From: Streptomyces olivoverticillatus
GTDB taxonomy: Bacteria > Actinomycetota > Actinomycetes > Streptomycetales > Streptomycetaceae
Reading direction: 5' to 3'
Assembly: GCF_014203555.1 (NCBI RefSeq)
Contig: NZ_JACHJH010000001.1
Coordinates: forward strand, 916,013 to 980,012
DNA length: 64,000 nt
Of the stretch, positions 39,595-48,462 are shown in pieces (position 1 is the first letter of the stretch; each line of letters begins with the position of its first letter). The notes below the pieces were generated by a model. The model was not told the origin of the DNA and searched no databases. It saw nothing but the letters and a program-made list of their open reading frames with translations. Position numbers and translations under genes: made by a program.

Positions 39595-40317
39595 ATGCGC
39601 GTCCTCGTCGTCACCGCCGTCCCGGCCGAGCGTGACGCCGTGACAGCCGCCGGTCCTCTGCCTGTGCAGCTGCCGCTGCCGGGAGGCGCGGAGCTGCACC
39701 GCGTGCACCCGGACGGCGGCGTGGTGTTCGACGTGCTGGCCGCGGGCGTCGGTCCGGCCGCCGCCGCGGCGGGCACGGCCGGCGCGCTCACCGCGGCCGC
39801 GCTCGGCGGCGCACCCTACGACCTGGTGGTCTCCGCGGGCATCGCGGGCGGCTTCGCCCCCGGCGCGCCGCTGGGCAGCCTGGTCGTCTCCGACGAAATC
39901 ACCGCCGCCGACCTGGGCGCGCAGACGCCGGACGGCTTCGTGCCCGTGACCGAGCTGGGCTTCGGCACGGTGGCGCACCGGGCGCCCGAGGAGCTCGTAC
40001 GGCGGGTGGTCCGGGCGACCGGGGCGCTGCGCGGTGTCGTGCTGACCGTGTCGACCATCACCGGTTCGGCAGAGCGGGCCGTCGAGCTGGTGGCCCGTCA
40101 TCCCGGGGCGCTGGCCGAGGCCATGGAGGGCTTCGGGGTGGCCGAGGCGGCCGTGGCGCACGGGGTGCCGGTGCTGGAGCTGCGCGCGGTCTCCAACGCC
40201 GTCGGGCCGCGCGACCGGGCCGCCTGGCGGATCGGCGAGGCCCTGGCCGCCCTGACGGACGCCTTCCGCGCGCTCCCTCCCGCCCTGACCCTCCCGTCTC
40301 CCGAGGTGCTTCGATGA
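39595..40317 (+). CDS. mqnB: Futalosine hydrolase
   Basis: A 240-residue nucleosidase of the MTA/SAH nucleosidase fold that removes the base from futalosine (or aminodeoxyfutalosine) in menaquinone biosynthesis. The start at 39595 begins the first strand MRLVVTAV-like segment (MRVLVVTAVPAERDAV). The glycine-rich AAGVGPAAAAAGTAGALTAA and DLVVSAGIAGGFAPGAPLGS are typical of the fold, and AMEGFGVAEAAVAHGVPVLE includes the substrate-binding Met-Glu pair. The 3' end overlaps mqnD by four bases (ATGA). The pair is diagnostic of the futalosine route used by Streptomyces. Confidence 0.93.
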   Translation: MRVLVVTAVPAERDAVTAAGPLPVQLPLPGGAELHRVHPDGGVVFDVLAAGVGPAAAAAGTAGALTAAALGGAPYDLVVSAGIAGGFAPGAPLGSLVVSDEITAADLGAQTPDGFVPVTELGFGTVAHRAPEELVRRVVRATGALRGVVLTVSTITGSAERAVELVARHPGALAEAMEGFGVAEAAVAHGVPVLELRAVSNAVGPRDRAAWRIGEALAALTDAFRALPPALTLPSPEVLR

Positions 40318-41165
40318 GTGCGTCGCGCAAGCTGAAGATCGCGTATTCGCCCTGCCCCAACGACACCTTCGTCTTCGACGCCTGGGCGCACGGCCGGGTG
40401 CCGGGCGCGCCCGCCCTCGACGTCACCTTCGCCGACATCGACATCACCAACGGCATGGCCGAGCGCGGCGAGTTCGACGTGCTGAAGGTGTCCTACGCGG
40501 TGCTGCCCTGGGTCCTCGACGAGTACGCGCTGCTGCCCTGCGGCGGCGCGCTGGGCCGCGGCTGCGGCCCGCTGGTGCTCACGCGGGAGGCCGGCACGGA
40601 TCTGACGGGCAGGACGGTGGCGGTGCCGAGCGAGCGCTCGACCGCGTATCTGCTGTTCCGGCTGTGGGCGGCCACTGAGGTGCCCGGCGGGGTCGGTGAG
40701 GTCGTCGTCCTGCCGTTCGACGAGATCATGCCCGCGGTGCGCGACGGCAAGGTGGACGCGGGGCTGGTGATCCACGAGGCGCGGTTCACCTACCAGGACT
40801 ACGGCCTGACCTGCCTCGCCGACATGGGCGAGCACTGGGAGCACACCACCGGCCTGCCCATTCCGCTGGGCGCCATCATCGCCAAGCGCTCGCTGGGCGA
40901 GGAGACGCTCCGTCAGCTGGCCGACGCCGCCCGCACGTCCGTGCGGATGGCGTGGGACGACCCGGCGGCCTCGCGCCCGTACGTGCTCGAACACGCGCAG
41001 GAGATGGACCCGCTGGTCACCAACCAGCACATCGGGTTGTACGTCAATGAATTCACCGCCGACCTCGGGGAGGCCGGCTATGCCGCGGTGCGCGGCCTGC
41101 TGACACGCGCCGCGGCCGAGGGGCTCGTACCGCCCCTCGGCCCCGATGCGCTCGCCTTCGGCTAG
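40314..41165 (+). CDS. mqnD: 1,4-dihydroxy-6-naphthoate synthase
   Basis: A 283-residue enzyme that converts cyclic dehypoxanthinyl futalosine to 1,4-dihydroxy-6-naphthoate, a late step of the futalosine menaquinone pathway. The periplasmic-binding-protein-like fold is recognisable: KIAYSPCPNDTFVFDAWAHG near the N-terminus, ISNGMAE-like segment DITNGMAERGEFDVLKVSYA, the VPSERSTAYLLFRL hinge region and GKVDAGLVIHEARFTYQDYG with the conserved His. It is translationally coupled to mqnB. The convergent cold-shock gene overlaps its last four bases. Confidence 0.95.
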   Translation: MSASRKLKIAYSPCPNDTFVFDAWAHGRVPGAPALDVTFADIDITNGMAERGEFDVLKVSYAVLPWVLDEYALLPCGGALGRGCGPLVLTREAGTDLTGRTVAVPSERSTAYLLFRLWAATEVPGGVGEVVVLPFDEIMPAVRDGKVDAGLVIHEARFTYQDYGLTCLADMGEHWEHTTGLPIPLGAIIAKRSLGEETLRQLADAARTSVRMAWDDPAASRPYVLEHAQEMDPLVTNQHIGLYVNEFTADLGEAGYAAVRGLLTRAAAEGLVPPLGPDALAFG

Positions 41166-41545
41166 ACGTCGAGCTGGTCGGCCACCGCGCGCAGCATGCC
41201 CGCGATCTTGGCGCCGTGGGCCTTGTCGGGGTAACGGCCGCGCTCGAGCTGCTGCGTGACGTTCTCCAGGAGCGTGGTGAGGTCCTGGACGATGGAGGCG
41301 AGCTCGTCGGGCTTGCGGCGCTGGGCGGCCGCGACCGACGGGGTGGGGTCGAGCAGCGTCACCGTGAGCGCCTGGTCACCGCGCTGGCCTGCCACGACGC
41401 CGAACTCCACCCGCTGTCCGGGCTTGAGGGCGTCGACCCCGTCCGGGAGCACCGAGGAGTGCACGAAGACGTCTCCGCCGTCGTCGCGGGAGAGAAAGCC
41501 GAAGCCCTTCTCGCTGTTGAACCACTTGACCTTGCCGGTAGGCAC
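41162..41545 (-). CDS. Cold-shock domain protein with C-terminal extension
   Basis: A 127-residue single-stranded nucleic-acid-binding protein. GTG 41545 starts the cold-shock domain directly (MPTGKVKWFNSEKGFGFLSR); the upstream ORF extension is unsupported. RNP1 is KGFGFLS and RNP2 is DVFVHSS. After about residue 66 comes a C-terminal helical extension (QRRKPDELASIVQDLTTLLE, NVTQQLERGRYPDKAHG) that single-domain CspA proteins lack. The 5' region is A-rich and contains a hairpin, as is usual for temperature-responsive csp messages. Confidence 0.93.
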   Translation of the reverse strand: MPTGKVKWFNSEKGFGFLSRDDGGDVFVHSSVLPDGVDALKPGQRVEFGVVAGQRGDQALTVTLLDPTPSVAAAQRRKPDELASIVQDLTTLLENVTQQLERGRYPDKAHGAKIAGMLRAVADQLDV

Positions 41546-41598
41546 GTCTGTCCTCGTCCTCGTGTCTCGTCGGAAAATACTGAAAGAAACTGAAGAAT

Positions 41599-41656
41599 CT
41601 GTAGTCAACAGAGAAAACAGCTCTGGATAGCACTACAGCGGGTCGCAAGACCCGCT
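41599..41656 (-). promoter_or_regulatory. Hairpins upstream of the cold-shock gene
   Basis: Two inverted repeats are visible: CTGTAGT (41599-41605) / ACTACAG (41632-41638) enclosing an A-rich loop, and AGCGGGTC (41637-41644) / GACCCGCT (41649-41656) with a GCAA loop. They lie 55-110 bases upstream of the cold-shock start on the minus strand, in the expected promoter or 5' leader. Either could be a cold-responsive leader structure; the second could also be a terminator for the opposite direction. Confidence 0.45.
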
Positions 41657-41814
41657 AGCCCCCAAGGCTAATGGTCCGCGGCCCGGTGACAAGACGCCCT
41701 CAGGCCGTACCTCTGCGCGTTTGATGTCCCGAACCCGATGCGCTTCCCTGCCCGCCCGCCTCGGTGACGACCGTCCGGCCGCCGACCCGCCGGATAGGGA
41801 ACTACCCTGGTCGG

Positions 41815-42066
41815 GTGAGTAGCGAAACGCCCCGAGCCGGGGATCTCCTCGTAAGGACCGGTGCCGTCGTCTTCCTCGTCGGCGCGGTGGCCACGCTGGC
41901 TACGGTCGCCCCGCTGTTCCTCGGCGCCGATCCACTGCCGTCGGCCGCGTACTTCGTGTGCATGCTGATGGGCGTGGGGTTCCTCATCGCGGCCGCCGGG
42001 GTGCTCCGCTCGATCGCCGCCCAGCGCCGTCAGGCCAGGGCGGACTCGGCGGCCTCCGCCCTGTAG
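41815..42066 (+). CDS. Small integral membrane protein (83 residues)
   Basis: GTG at 41815 begins MSSETPRAGDLLVRTGAVVF, followed by two hydrophobic helices (LVGAVATLATVAPLFL and AAYFVCMLMGVGFLIAAAGV) and a basic tail (RSIAAQRRQARADSAA). No known domain is recognised, though two-helix proteins of this kind are common in Streptomyces. Its 3' end overlaps the convergent HAD phosphatase by 37 bases. Likely membrane-located; function unknown. Confidence 0.75.
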   Translation: MSSETPRAGDLLVRTGAVVFLVGAVATLATVAPLFLGADPLPSAAYFVCMLMGVGFLIAAAGVLRSIAAQRRQARADSAASAL

Positions 42067-42662
42067 CCCCGCAGCCAGGCCGGGAAGTCCGTGAGGCCGC
42101 CGGGCAGCACCACGTCCGCGCCCGCCGCGCGCAGTTCCTCCGCGCCGTACGGGCCGGTGGGCACCGCCACGGCGAGTGCGCCGGCCGCACGCGCCCCGCG
42201 CACGTCCCCGAGGTGGTCGCCCACGTAGACGCCCGCGCCATGCGCCCGCAGCGCCTCCGCCTTGCCCTCGGCCCATAGGCCGCCGACCAGTTCATCGGCC
42301 TTGATGCCCAGGTGGTCCAGATGGAGCTGGGCATTCCGCTCGTACTTGGCCGTCACCACCACGGCCCTGCCGCCCTGTTCGCGCACGGCGGCCACCGCCT
42401 CACGGGCGCCCGGCATGGCGGGCGAGGGCGTGATGGCGTGCGCCGGGTAGGCCGCGAGGTAGCGCGAGTTCGCCTCCTCGACCTCGTCCTCGGGGAACCA
42501 GTTGCGCAACTCCTGCACGAGCGGCGGGCCCAGGCGGCTGACGACGAGGTCGATGTCGATGCGGCGGCCGGTGGCCGCGGCCAGCCACTCGTACGCCGCG
42601 CGGATCCCCGGCCGGGAGTCGACGAGGGTGAGGTCGAGGTCGAATCCGACGGTGAAGGTCAT
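42030..42662 (-). CDS. HAD family hydrolase (phosphoglycolate phosphatase-like)
   Basis: A 210-residue haloacid-dehalogenase-fold phosphatase. Motif I is TVGFDLDLTLVDS with the nucleophile Asp near residue 8, motif II is RAVVVTAKYE, motif III includes KADELVGG, and motif IV is VYVGDHLGDVRGA. A helical cap lies between motifs I and II. The start at 42662 is the only one compatible with motif I. The long ORF in this frame continues far upstream but is antisense to the helicase-associated gene. Substrate is unknown; members handle phosphoglycolate or sugar phosphates. Confidence 0.92.
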   Translation of the reverse strand: MTFTVGFDLDLTLVDSRPGIRAAYEWLAAATGRRIDIDLVVSRLGPPLVQELRNWFPEDEVEEANSRYLAAYPAHAITPSPAMPGAREAVAAVREQGGRAVVVTAKYERNAQLHLDHLGIKADELVGGLWAEGKAEALRAHGAGVYVGDHLGDVRGARAAGALAVAVPTGPYGAEELRAAGADVVLPGGLTDFPAWLRGYRAEAAESALA

Positions 42663-42724
42663 ACGGTCATTCTCCCGGTGCGCCGCTTCCGGGGGCCGTG
42701 GTTCCCGGGACTGTGGCCCGGGTC

Positions 42725-43678
42725 TCAGCCCGGGCGCCGGGCGCGCCACAGGACGTAGAGGGCCGAGCCGACGGCCGCGACCCGTATGACGACCGGCAGC
42801 GCCCCCGCCATCGCGGCGCCCAGCTCGCCCTGCGGTATCGGATCGCCCCAGCGCCCGTCGACGCGCCCCCACAGCCACACCACCCCGCCGGCCACCGCGA
42901 GCCCCGGCACCCCCATGACCGCCCACTTGGACTCGGCCTGGGTCAGCCGGCGCGTGACGTAGGCCAGCGCCCAGCCGCCCGCGAGGACGATCCAGTTGCC
43001 GAGCACCGCACCGGCCACCAGCAGCGCGGCGACCAGCACCAGCAGCGGGCTCATCGGAATGGCCGCGGGCCGCTCCTCCGCCACGATCGGGCGGGGCGGC
43101 CGCAGCAGGCCGAAGCGGCGCCGGCCGCCCCCGTCCTCCGCGTCGCCGTCGTCCGCGGCGGCCTCCACCACCTCGCCGGGCAGCACCCTCGTCCTCTCCA
43201 CCTCGCCGGAGGCCCGCGGCGGCCTGAGCATGTCGGGGATCTCGATGCCCCCGACGAAGCCGTGCACCGCGTCCCCGCCGCCCATCGGCCCCGGCGCCAT
43301 CCGCCACCAGTCGGGCGCACCGCCCGCGGCCGGCATCAGCTCCTCCTCCGGCGCCATGTGCGGCGGCGAGGCACCGCCCGCGGCCGGCGGCCCGGCGGCC
43401 GCGCCGCCCCGGCGCTGCTCCGGCACCCGGCCCGCGTCGAAGGCGCCGGCCGCAGCCCCGCCGTCGGCCACGGCCTCGGAAGGGGTGCCCAGCCCGTCCA
43501 GGATGCGCTGCACCGCCGCGGGGGTGTCCGCCCCCTCGGCCGCCCTGCGCCGCTCGATCTCCGCCCGCAGCCGGGACACCAGCCGCATCCGGTCGCCGGA
43601 GGTGAGCGACTGTCTCTGGGCCAGGTCGCCGACCTTGCTCAAATAGTCGTAAACAAGCTGATCGCTCTCGATCCCCAC
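42725..43678 (-). CDS. Membrane protein with cytoplasmic N-terminal domain and C-terminal helices
   Basis: A 317-residue protein from GTG 43678 (MGIESDQLVYDYLSKVGDLA). The first ~70 residues are a helical domain found in actinobacterial small regulators of membrane proteins (LTSGDRMRLVSRLRAEIERR, then AAVQRILDGLGTPSEAV). A long Gly/Ala/Pro linker follows, and the last ~110 residues form four hydrophobic helices (SPLLVLVAALLVAGAVLGNW; WALAYVTRRLT; WAVMGVPGLAVAGGVVWLWG; GALPVVIRVAAVGSALYVLW). I recognise no enzymatic motif. It is divergent from the helicase-associated gene. Confidence 0.8.
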   Translation of the reverse strand: MGIESDQLVYDYLSKVGDLAQRQSLTSGDRMRLVSRLRAEIERRRAAEGADTPAAVQRILDGLGTPSEAVADGGAAAGAFDAGRVPEQRRGGAAAGPPAAGGASPPHMAPEEELMPAAGGAPDWWRMAPGPMGGGDAVHGFVGGIEIPDMLRPPRASGEVERTRVLPGEVVEAAADDGDAEDGGGRRRFGLLRPPRPIVAEERPAAIPMSPLLVLVAALLVAGAVLGNWIVLAGGWALAYVTRRLTQAESKWAVMGVPGLAVAGGVVWLWGRVDGRWGDPIPQGELGAAMAGALPVVIRVAAVGSALYVLWRARRPG

Positions 43679-43820
43679 CGATGCCCCCAAGCCCACACCA
43701 GCCGCCGTACCCCACGACCGTACCGGTTCCGCGCCCCGCGGACAGTGAGCACGCCCCGACCCGGTGCGCGGCGGCAGCGACGCCCGAGGCGCGCCGCGCG
43801 GACCCGGTACCGTAAACAGA

Positions 43821-46253
43821 ATGACCACTTCGCGGGAGACAGGCGGCACCGGTACAGGCCCCCGCACGCTCGCCGAAGAGCTGCGCACGCGTCCCGACGA
43901 GGACCTCGCCGGGCTGCTGCACGCCCGGCCGGACCTCCTCAATCCGGTGCCCGGCGACCTCACCCAGCTCGCCACCCGGGCCGCGACCCGGGCCTCCGTC
44001 GCGCGCGCCCTGGACCGCCTCGACCGGTTCGCCCTGCAGACCGCCGAGGCCCTGGCCGTCGCCCCCGACCCGTGCCCGTACGGGACGCTCGCCGCCCTGA
44101 TGACCGGCGACCAGCCGGACGACCCCGCTGTCGCCGCCCAGCTGCCGCGGGCCGTGGCCACCCTGCGCGGGCAGGCCCTGGTGTGGGGCGCCGAGGACCG
44201 GCTGCGGCTGGTGCGCACCGTCCGCGAGCTCCTGGCGCCGAGCGCGGCCCACCCCTCCCCCACCGGACTGGGCCCCACCGTCGCCGAGGCGACCACCGGA
44301 ATGTCGCCCGGCCGGCTCCAGCAGATCATCACCACCGCCGGGCTGCCGGGCACCCACGACCCCGTCTCGGCCGTCGCCTCGCTCACCGCCCTGTTCGAGG
44401 ACCGCACGCGCATGGCGGCGCTGCTCGAAGGCGCACCGTCCGAGGCCGTCGGCGTCCTCGACCGGCTGCTGTGGGGCCCGCCCTACGGCACGGTCACCGC
44501 CGACCCCGCCCCCCACCTGCGCTGGCTGCTCGACCGCGGACTGCTGCTGTCCACCGGCCCCGGCGGCGTCGTCCTCCCCCGCGAGGCCGCCCTGCACCTG
44601 CGTGCCGGGCGCGCACACCGCACGCCCGAGCCCCTCGCCCCCGAACTCGCGCCCCTCGCCGAGCACTCCGCCCGCCTGGTCGACGCCACGGCCGGCGGGC
44701 AGGCCCACATCGCCCTGTCGACCGTGGAGGACCTGCTCGCCGAGTGGGAGACCGCGGGCCCCCTCGTCCTGCGCGCGGGCGGCCTGAGCGTGCGGGACCT
44801 CAAGCGCACCGCCGCCGCCCTCGACACCACCGAGGCCGGCGCCGCCTTCTGGACCGAGCTCGCCTACGCGGCCGGGCTGCTCGCCTCCGACGGCGACGTC
44901 GACGAGCGTTACGCCCCCACCCCCGCCTACGACGAGTGGCTCCGGCTGCCCGCCGAGCGGCGCTGGACCCACCTGGCCACCGCCTGGCTCGCCACCACCC
45001 GCACCCCCGGCCTCGTCGGCGACAGGGACGCCAAGGGCCGCACCCTCGCCGCCCTGGGCCCCGGCCTGGACCGTTCGCCCGCCCCCGAGGTCCGCCGGCG
45101 CGTCCTTGACCTGCTCGCCGAGCTCCCGCCCGGCGCCTCGGTCTCCGCCGACACCCTCCTCGCCCGCCTGCACTGGGAGCGCCCGCCCCGCACCACCGGC
45201 GACGACCTGCGCACCCGCCTCGCACGGTGGGCGCTGGAGGATGCCGAGCAGCTGGGCGTCACCAGCCGCGGCGCCCTCTGCGCACACGGCCGCGCGCTGC
45301 TCGCCGGCCCCGCCGAAGCCGCGGCCCTGCTCGCGCCCCTGCTGCCCCAGCCGCTGGACCACGTCCTGCTCCAGGCCGACCTGACCGCCGTCGCCCCCGG
45401 GCCGCTGCACCGCCCGCTCGCGCAGACCCTCGCCGTCCTCGCCGACGTCGAGTCCAAGGGCGGCGCGACCGTCTACCGCTTCACCCCCGAGTCCGTGCGC
45501 CGCGCCCTGGACGCCGGGCAGACCGCCGCCGATCTGACCGCCTTCCTCACCGCGCACTCCCGTACCCCCGTGCCGCAGCCGCTGGCCTACCTCGTCGACG
45601 ACGTGGCCCGCCGCCACGGCCATCTGCGGGTGGGCGCCGCCTCCTCGTACCTGCGCTGCGACGACGAGGCGGTGCTGGCCGAGATCCTCGCCGACCGCCG
45701 CTCGGCGCCGCTGCGGCTGCGCCGCCTCGCGGGCACGGTGCTCGCCGCGCAGGCCGCGCCCGACATCCTGCTGGAGACCCTGCGCGCGATGGGCTACGCG
45801 CCGGCCGCCGAATCCGCCGAGGGCGACGTCCTCGTCACCCGCGCCGACGTCCGCCGCACCCCGCAGCGCACAGCCCCCGCGCCCGTGCCGGAGGGCCCGC
45901 CCATCCCGGACTCGACGCTGCTGGGCGCGGCCGTACGCGCCATCCGGGCCGGCGACCTGGCCGCCACCGCCGAGCGCAAACCGCCCGCCGAACAGCCGGC
46001 CACCAGCGCGAGCGGCCTGCCGCGCACCACCTCGGCCGACACCCTCGCCACCGTCCAGGCGGCCGTCCTGACGGGCGCGGCCGTCTGGATCGGCTACGTC
46101 AACGCCGACGGCGCCGCCAGCCAGCGCGTCATCGCCCCGATCCGGGTGGAGGGCGGCTTCGTGACGGCCTACGACCACACGGCCGACGAAGTGCGCACCT
46201 ATCCCCTGCACCGCATCACGGGCGTGGCGGAGCTGGCGGACGAGTCGGCCTGA
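43821..46253 (+). CDS. Helicase-associated protein, XPB partner (helicase C-terminal domain family)
   Basis: An 810-residue protein from ATG 43821 (MTTSRETGGTGTGPRTLAEE). It is built of winged-helix/helical repeats: TLAEELRTRPDEDLAGLLHA, TQLATRAATRASVARALDRL, then further repeats ending in a C-terminal domain (AVRAIRAGDLAA; TLATVQAAVLTGAAVWIGYV, NADGAASQRVIAPIRVEGGF), the actinobacterial Helicase_C_3/WYL-like end. It lacks Walker motifs. It directly precedes the XPB helicase gene on the same strand, a conserved actinobacterial pair, so the likely role is partner or regulator of that helicase in DNA repair. Its precise function has not been shown. Confidence 0.85.
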   Translation: MTTSRETGGTGTGPRTLAEELRTRPDEDLAGLLHARPDLLNPVPGDLTQLATRAATRASVARALDRLDRFALQTAEALAVAPDPCPYGTLAALMTGDQPDDPAVAAQLPRAVATLRGQALVWGAEDRLRLVRTVRELLAPSAAHPSPTGLGPTVAEATTGMSPGRLQQIITTAGLPGTHDPVSAVASLTALFEDRTRMAALLEGAPSEAVGVLDRLLWGPPYGTVTADPAPHLRWLLDRGLLLSTGPGGVVLPREAALHLRAGRAHRTPEPLAPELAPLAEHSARLVDATAGGQAHIALSTVEDLLAEWETAGPLVLRAGGLSVRDLKRTAAALDTTEAGAAFWTELAYAAGLLASDGDVDERYAPTPAYDEWLRLPAERRWTHLATAWLATTRTPGLVGDRDAKGRTLAALGPGLDRSPAPEVRRRVLDLLAELPPGASVSADTLLARLHWERPPRTTGDDLRTRLARWALEDAEQLGVTSRGALCAHGRALLAGPAEAAALLAPLLPQPLDHVLLQADLTAVAPGPLHRPLAQTLAVLADVESKGGATVYRFTPESVRRALDAGQTAADLTAFLTAHSRTPVPQPLAYLVDDVARRHGHLRVGAASSYLRCDDEAVLAEILADRRSAPLRLRRLAGTVLAAQAAPDILLETLRAMGYAPAAESAEGDVLVTRADVRRTPQRTAPAPVPEGPPIPDSTLLGAAVRAIRAGDLAATAERKPPAEQPATSASGLPRTTSADTLATVQAAVLTGAAVWIGYVNADGAASQRVIAPIRVEGGFVTAYDHTADEVRTYPLHRITGVAELADESA

Positions 46254-46319
46254 CCGGCGTCGGGAGGGGCACTCCGCGCTCTCCGCACGTCCGTGCCCCG
46301 GGGAAGTAGACTCGTGTAT

Positions 46320-46353
46320 TTCGCGAGTAAGGCGATTTCGCGACCAAGGCGAA
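46320..46353 (+). repeat. 17-base tandem repeat in front of the XPB gene
   Basis: TTCGCGAGTAAGGCGAT (46320-46336) is followed immediately by TTCGCGACCAAGGCGAA (46337-46353), 14 of 17 bases identical, ending 22 bases before the XPB start. Each unit contains the palindrome TCGCGA. It may be a regulator site (possibly DNA-damage related) or leader structure of the helicase gene. Confidence 0.6.
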
Positions 46354-46375
46354 CACGGACTGCGAAAGGACGGGC

Positions 46376-48028
46376 GTGAACGGACCCCTCATCGTCCAGT
46401 CGGACAAAACGCTCCTGCTCGAGGTCGACCACGAGCAGGCCGATGCGTGCCGGCGTGCCATCGCGTCCTTCGCCGAGCTGGAGCGGGCCCCCGAGCACAT
46501 CCACACCTACCGGGTGACGCCGCTCGGTCTGTGGAACGCGAGGGCCGCCGGGCACGACGCCGAGCAGGTGGTCGACGCGCTCGTCACCCACTCCCGCTAC
46601 CCCGTGCCGCACGCGCTGCTCGTCGACATCGCCGAGACCATGGCGCGCTACGGGCGGCTGCGGCTGCTCAAGCACCCCGTGCACGGGCTGGTGCTGGAGA
46701 GCAGCGACCGGCCGGTGCTGGAGGAGATCCTCCGCTCGAAGAAGGTCCAGCCGCTGGTGGGGGCGCGGATCGACCCCGACACGGTCGCCGTCCACCCCTC
46801 CGAGCGCGGCCAGATCAAGCAGACGCTGCTCAAGCTGGGCTGGCCGGCGGAGGACCTGGCCGGTTACGTCGACGGCGAGGCGCACCCCATCGAGCTGGAC
46901 GAGGACGGCTGGGCGCTGCGGCCCTACCAGCGGCAGGCGGTGGAGGGCTTCTGGCACGGCGGCTCGGGCGTGGTCGTCCTGCCGTGCGGCGCGGGCAAGA
47001 CGCTCGTCGGCGCGGGCGCGATGGCCATGGCCAAGGCGACGACGCTGATCCTGGTGACCAACACGGTCTCGGCCCGGCAGTGGAAGCACGAGCTGGTCAA
47101 GCGGACCTCGCTCACCGAGGACGAGATCGGCGAGTACAGCGGGACGCGCAAGGAGATCCGCCCGGTCACCATCGCCACCTACCAGGTGCTGACGACCAAG
47201 CGGAAGGGCGTCTACCCGCACCTGGAGCTCTTCGACTCCCGGGACTGGGGCCTGGTCCTCTACGACGAGGTGCACCTGCTGCCCGCGCCGGTCTTCAAGT
47301 TCACCGCCGACCTGCAGGCCCGGCGCCGCCTCGGCCTGACCGCGACGCTGGTGCGCGAGGACGGCCGCGAGTCGGACGTCTTCTCCCTCATCGGCCCCAA
47401 GCGCTTCGACGCGCCGTGGAAGGAGATCGAGGCGCAGGGCTACATCGCGCCCGCCGACTGCGTCGAGGTCCGCGTCAACCTCACCGACGGCGAGCGGCTG
47501 GCGTACGCGACCGCCGAGACGGAGGAGAAGTACCGCTTCTGCGCCACGACCGCGACCAAGCGGAAGGTCACGGAGGCGCTGGTGCGCAAGCACCGCGGCG
47601 AGCAGACGCTCGTCATCGGCCAGTACATCGACCAGCTCGACGAGCTGGGCGAGCACCTGGGCGCGCCGGTCATCAAGGGCGAGACGACCAACGCCCAGCG
47701 CGAGAAGCTCTTCGACGCCTTCCGGGCGGGCGAGCTGAGCGTCCTGGTGGTCTCGAAGGTCGCGAACTTCTCCATCGACCTGCCGGAGGCCACGGTCGCC
47801 ATCCAGGTGTCGGGCACCTTCGGCTCGCGCCAGGAGGAGGCCCAGCGCCTGGGCCGGGTGCTGCGCCCGAAGGCCGACGGCCACGAGGCCCGCTTCTACT
47901 CGGTCGTGGCCCGCGACACGGTCGACCAGGACTTCGCGGCCCATCGCCAGCGCTTCCTGGCGGAGCAGGGGTACGCGTACCGGATCGTGGACGCGGACTC
48001 GCTGCTGGCGGGGGACGAGGCGGGCTGA
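46376..48028 (+). CDS. XPB-type DNA repair helicase
   Basis: A 550-residue superfamily-2 helicase. Walker A is VLPCGAGKTLVGAGAMAMAK (about residues 200-219), motif II is VLYDEVHLLPAP (DEVH near 296), motif III is LGLTATLVREDG and motif VI is EEAQRLGRVLRPKADG. The N-terminal domain (about 1-150, LIVQSDKTLLLEVDHEQADA, RYGRLRLLKHPVHGLVLESS) matches the bacterial XPB damage-recognition region. Related mycobacterial XPB unwinds DNA 3'-5'. The RED-like and thumb regions lie between motifs III and IV. It is preceded by its helicase-associated partner and by a tandem repeat in the promoter region. Confidence 0.95.
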   Translation: MNGPLIVQSDKTLLLEVDHEQADACRRAIASFAELERAPEHIHTYRVTPLGLWNARAAGHDAEQVVDALVTHSRYPVPHALLVDIAETMARYGRLRLLKHPVHGLVLESSDRPVLEEILRSKKVQPLVGARIDPDTVAVHPSERGQIKQTLLKLGWPAEDLAGYVDGEAHPIELDEDGWALRPYQRQAVEGFWHGGSGVVVLPCGAGKTLVGAGAMAMAKATTLILVTNTVSARQWKHELVKRTSLTEDEIGEYSGTRKEIRPVTIATYQVLTTKRKGVYPHLELFDSRDWGLVLYDEVHLLPAPVFKFTADLQARRRLGLTATLVREDGRESDVFSLIGPKRFDAPWKEIEAQGYIAPADCVEVRVNLTDGERLAYATAETEEKYRFCATTATKRKVTEALVRKHRGEQTLVIGQYIDQLDELGEHLGAPVIKGETTNAQREKLFDAFRAGELSVLVVSKVANFSIDLPEATVAIQVSGTFGSRQEEAQRLGRVLRPKADGHEARFYSVVARDTVDQDFAAHRQRFLAEQGYAYRIVDADSLLAGDEAG

Positions 48029-48043
48029 GCCGCTGCGGGGGGA

Positions 48044-48181
48044 TCAGGCCCGACGCTCGTCGGCGTACTGCCCCAGCAGGACGACGCTGACGGCCGCGCC
48101 CGTGAAAGCCTTGACGGCGCGGAGGGCGCTCGCCAGGGAGAAGGAGGGGGTCTGGTCGGGGGTGACGGATGCCGTGGTCAT
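48044..48181 (-). CDS. Small hypothetical protein (45 residues)
   Basis: A 45-residue ORF from ATG 48181 (GGAAG upstream): MTTASVTPDQTPSFSLASAL, then RAVKAFTGAAVSVVLLGQYA and a charged end DERRA. A central amphipathic-to-hydrophobic helix suggests a membrane-associated peptide. In-frame starts exist upstream (48190, 48217) without better sites. It is convergent with the XPB gene, ending 15 bases away. The composed hydrophobic stretch and charged tail make it plausible, but no homologous family is recognised. Confidence 0.45.
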   Translation of the reverse strand: MTTASVTPDQTPSFSLASALRAVKAFTGAAVSVVLLGQYADERRA

Positions 48182-48311
48182 GTCTTCCATGGTGGCGGCG
48201 GGATTCCGTCCGGACATCGGCCTGCCGGTGTAAACGCGGGCGCGTACGCCTACGACCCGAGGATCATGGCGTCCCCTACGGGAGACTGACGGCAACCCTG
48301 ACGTCCGCCCG

Positions 48312-48339
48312 GGGCGCGCGGAAAATCATTCGCGCGCCC
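48312..48339 (+). promoter_or_regulatory. Nine-base palindrome upstream of helD
   Basis: GGGCGCGCG (48312-48320) is perfectly repeated inverted as CGCGCGCCC (48331-48339) around GAAAATCATT, 124 bases before the HelD start and followed by AGAATTCTCCTTTCC. It could be an operator or an RNA hairpin in the leader. It does not match the rifamycin-associated element I know. Confidence 0.5.
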
Positions 48340-48462
48340 TGGTGCCGCTGACTAGAATTCTCCTTTCCCCCGCCTCCCGCCTCGCTTTCCAGGGAGCGCC
48401 GCCGTCCGGACGGAAACCGGGCGGCTCCTCGCTCATTCCGCCGAAGGCCAGGAGGTTTTGCC

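Noticed and set aside
41764..42066. Longer N-terminus for the small membrane protein at 41815
   Set aside because: The extra 17 residues (from ATG 41764) precede the GTG that opens the protein and lack a ribosome binding site.
42030..46211. 1393-residue minus-strand ORF
   Set aside because: Only its last 210 codons (the HAD hydrolase) are real; the rest is antisense to the helicase-associated gene and low in complexity.
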